64,000 nt of DNA from NCBI GenBank assembly GCA_017395085.1, contig JAFPWF010000002.1, positions 1-64,000 on the forward strand, read 5' to 3'. The DNA is from Oscillospiraceae bacterium. Its GTDB lineage: Bacteria > Bacillota > Clostridia > Oscillospirales > Oscillospiraceae. The translations under genes and the position numbers were made by a program. Shown here piece after piece: positions 62,241-64,000 of the stretch. Below the pieces are notes generated by a model that saw nothing but the letters and a program-made list of their open reading frames with translations, made no database searches and had not been told where the DNA came from. How positions within the stretch are numbered: the first letter of the stretch is position 1; each line of letters begins with the position of its first letter.

Positions 62241-62597
62241 GATTATTCCTCCCGTTTAGAATTCAGATCCGGTACGGATAGAAGAAACCCGCCCACTGTC
62301 TGTCTGTCAGATGCATTGTAGCACATCTCCTCAAAATTGCAAGAGGAAGTTTTCCCGGCTTTTTGTTTTCCGTTTTTCTGTTTTGTCGCCGGATTTTTAC
62401 TTGACATTCCTGAAAAGTGAGAATAGAATAACTTGAATTGTGTTTTTAAGGCCCTGGGGAGGCTTAGAAATATTCTTCAATATAATTCCGACGCCGCGCA
62501 TGAATTGCCCGAATGGCGTCTCAAAGATAGCATAAAACAGCATATGCTTGTGAACCCACGCAAAATTCTTTAAAGAATGGAGGTGTGTTTACTACCT
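62241..62597. other. Intergenic region with ferredoxin and rny promoters
   Basis: This 357-bp divergent gap holds a clear rny promoter and an rny leader of about 165 bases. The ferredoxin promoter must also lie here but is not obvious. No gene was found. Confidence 0.6.
62401..62429 (+). promoter_or_regulatory. Promoter of rny
   Basis: TTGACA and TAGAAT are separated by 17 bases. The start codon is about 168 bases downstream, leaving a long leader. Confidence 0.75.
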
Positions 62598-64000
62598 ATG
62601 CCAGCATTTGTATGGATTATCATTGTGCTTGTTTTAGCCGTTGCCGGATTCTTCGGCGGCACCATGTACCGCAAAAAGGTTGCGGAACGTGAAATCTCAA
62701 GTGCCGAGGATGAAGCAAAACGGATTATCAACGAAGCGATAAAAAGTGCAGAGAGCAAAAAGCGCGAAGCTCTCGTTGAGGCAAAGGAAGAAATACACAA
62801 AAGCCGCTCGGAGTTTGAGCGGGAAGAAAAGCTGCGCCGCGCTGAGGTGCAGAAGCAGGAACGCCGCCTGCAGCAGAAGGAAGAAACCCTTGACCGCAAG
62901 ACGGACGCCCTGGAAAAGAAAAACGAGACCCTGAGTTCCAAAATCGCCGCTGTCGAAGCACAGCAGGCAGAAGTAGCCCTCGTCAAGAAAAGCCAGCTCG
63001 AAATGCTGGAAAAAATCTCCGGCTTCACGGTAGAAGAAGCCAAATCGTATCTGATTGAAAGCATCCGCAACGATGTTACTCACGAGATGGCCGTCAAGGT
63101 CAAAGAGGTGGAAGCCCAGTATAAGGAAGAGGCTGACAACCGTGCCCGTGAAATCATTACCACCGCAATCCAGCGCTGTGCCGCCGACCACACCAGTGAG
63201 GTGACCGTTTCCGTCGTTCCCCTCCCCAACGACGAAATGAAGGGCCGCATCATTGGCCGTGAAGGACGCAACATCCGCAGCATCGAAACGCTGACCGGCT
63301 GTGACCTGATTATTGACGACACGCCGGAAGCCATCACGGTGTCCAGTTTTGACCCTGTTCGCCGCGAAGTTGCAAGGCTTGCTCTTGAAAAGCTGATTCA
63401 GGACGGCCGTATCCATCCCGCCCGCATTGAAGAGATGGTCGCCAAAGCCCAGAAGGAAGTCAACGCCACCATCAAGGCCGAAGGCGAACGCGCCGTGTTC
63501 GAAACCAACATTCACGGTTTGAATCCGGAGCTCATCCGTCTGCTTGGCCGCATGCGTTACCGCACCAGCTACGGGCAGAATGTGCTGAACCACTCCATCG
63601 AAGTGTCGCACATTGCCGGCCTCCTCGCATCCGAACTGGGTGTTGATGTGGCAACGGCCAAACGTGCGGGCCTTCTGCACGACATTGGCAAGGCCATTGA
63701 CCATGAGGTCGAAGGAAGCCATGTTTCCATCGGTGTGGATCTCGCCCGCAAGTATCACGAATCTGAAGCCGTGATTCACGCCATCGAAGCCCACCACAAC
63801 GATGTAGAGCCGCATACCGCTGTCGCCTGCCTGGTTCAGGCAGCTGACGCCATCTCGGCATCACGGCCCGGTGCCCGCCGCGAGAACATTGAGAACTACG
63901 TCAAGCGCCTGGAGAAACTGGAAGAAGTTTCCAAGAGCTTCCCGGGCATTGCAAGCTCCTATGCCATCCAGGCCGGCCGCGAAATCCGCATTATGGTCAA
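62598..64000 (+). CDS. rny: Ribonuclease Y, 3'-truncated by the window end
   Basis: At least 467 residues are present and the frame is open at the window edge. An N-terminal membrane helix ([18 protein letters not shown]) is followed by a long coiled coil rich in Glu, Lys and Arg (about 25-150). A KH domain has [19 protein letters not shown], and the HD domain contains [17 protein letters not shown] and [10 protein letters not shown]. RNase Y is the membrane-bound endonuclease that starts mRNA decay in Firmicutes. GGAGG lies 14 bases upstream, a longer spacing than usual. Confidence 0.97.
   Translation, partial: MPAFVWIIIVLVLAVAGFFGGTMYRKKVAEREISSAEDEAKRIINEAIKSAESKKREALVEAKEEIHKSRSEFEREEKLRRAEVQKQERRLQQKEETLDRKTDALEKKNETLSSKIAAVEAQQAEVALVKKSQLEMLEKISGFTVEEAKSYLIESIRNDVTHEMAVKVKEVEAQYKEEADNRAREIITTAIQRCAADHTSEVTVSVVPLPNDEMKGRIIGREGRNIRSIETLTGCDLIIDDTPEAITVSSFDPVRREVARLALEKLIQDGRIHPARIEEMVAKAQKEVNATIKAEGERAVFETNIHGLNPELIRLLGRMRYRTSYGQNVLNHSIEVSHIAGLLASELGVDVATAKRAGLLHDIGKAIDHEVEGSHVSIGVDLARKYHESEAVIHAIEAHHNDVEPHTAVACLVQAADAISASRPGARRENIENYVKRLEKLEEVSKSFPGIASSYAIQAGREIRIMV

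Overview
The window looks like part of a chromosome of a strictly anaerobic, fermentative, Gram-positive member of the Clostridia, most likely in the Oscillospiraceae/Ruminococcaceae. This is inferred from the rnfCDGEAB gene order, the infC-rpmI-rplT operon with a leader attenuator, RNase Y, strong GGAGG ribosome binding sites, consensus sigma-A promoters, a fairly high G+C content, and REP-like tandem repeats of the GTGACA type. No rRNA or tRNA gene and no CRISPR array was seen.

Region 1 (1-12.4 kb): glutamate dehydrogenase; a DEDDh exonuclease; an MFS transporter; a minus-strand polyphosphate operon (polyphosphate:AMP phosphotransferase, polyphosphate kinase, ROK sugar kinase); a secreted protein; a principal-type sigma-70 factor; and glycerol-1-phosphate dehydrogenase. 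Region 2 (12.4-16.8 kb): an accessory island with an arsenic operon (arsR, acr3, ArsP-like permease, small thioredoxin). It lies between inverted arrays of a 50-bp repeat and between diverged direct repeats, next to a broken serine recombinase tail and a truncated arginase. Region 3 (16.8-26.9 kb): a copper-type P-ATPase, a pseudokinase/C-type-lectin membrane protein, a beta-CASP metallo-hydrolase, a small alcohol dehydrogenase/cupin cluster, a membrane zinc peptidase and a chagasin-like lipoprotein.

Region 4 (26.9-31.9 kb) is AT-richer: a large secreted repeat protein followed by an O-antigen-ligase-like membrane protein. Region 5 (31.9-36.2 kb) is a minus-strand operon with two 2-hydroxyacyl-CoA dehydratase-family subunits, a tiny membrane protein, a flavodoxin-like protein and a LUD protein. 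Region 6 (36.3-41.7 kb) is a complete rnfCDGEAB operon plus a heavy-metal-binding protein. Region 7 (41.7-53.6 kb): an ACT/DUF711 pair, an acyltransferase, a double flavodoxin-fold protein, a MerR regulator with membrane segments, a GntR/ABC operon with a visible operator, a DUF3810 protease-like protein, infC-rpmI-rplT and a metallophosphoesterase lipoprotein.

Region 8 (53.7-61.1 kb) is a second Rnf-type operon: duplicated lipoprotein, ApbE flavin transferase, RnfC, RnfD, a long RnfG with two FMN-binding motifs, RnfE, RnfA and a NusG-II protein. It has no RnfB. The window ends with a tRNA methyltransferase, a 56-residue two-cluster ferredoxin and the 5' part of rny.

The dominant theme is anaerobic redox and membrane bioenergetics. 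Ferredoxin, two Rnf-type complexes, an FMN transferase, flavodoxin-like proteins and an electron-dependent dehydratase family lie within about 30 kb. The most unusual items are the RnfB-less second complex, the orphan dehydratase operon, the pseudokinase-lectin protein and the repeat-bounded arsenic island.
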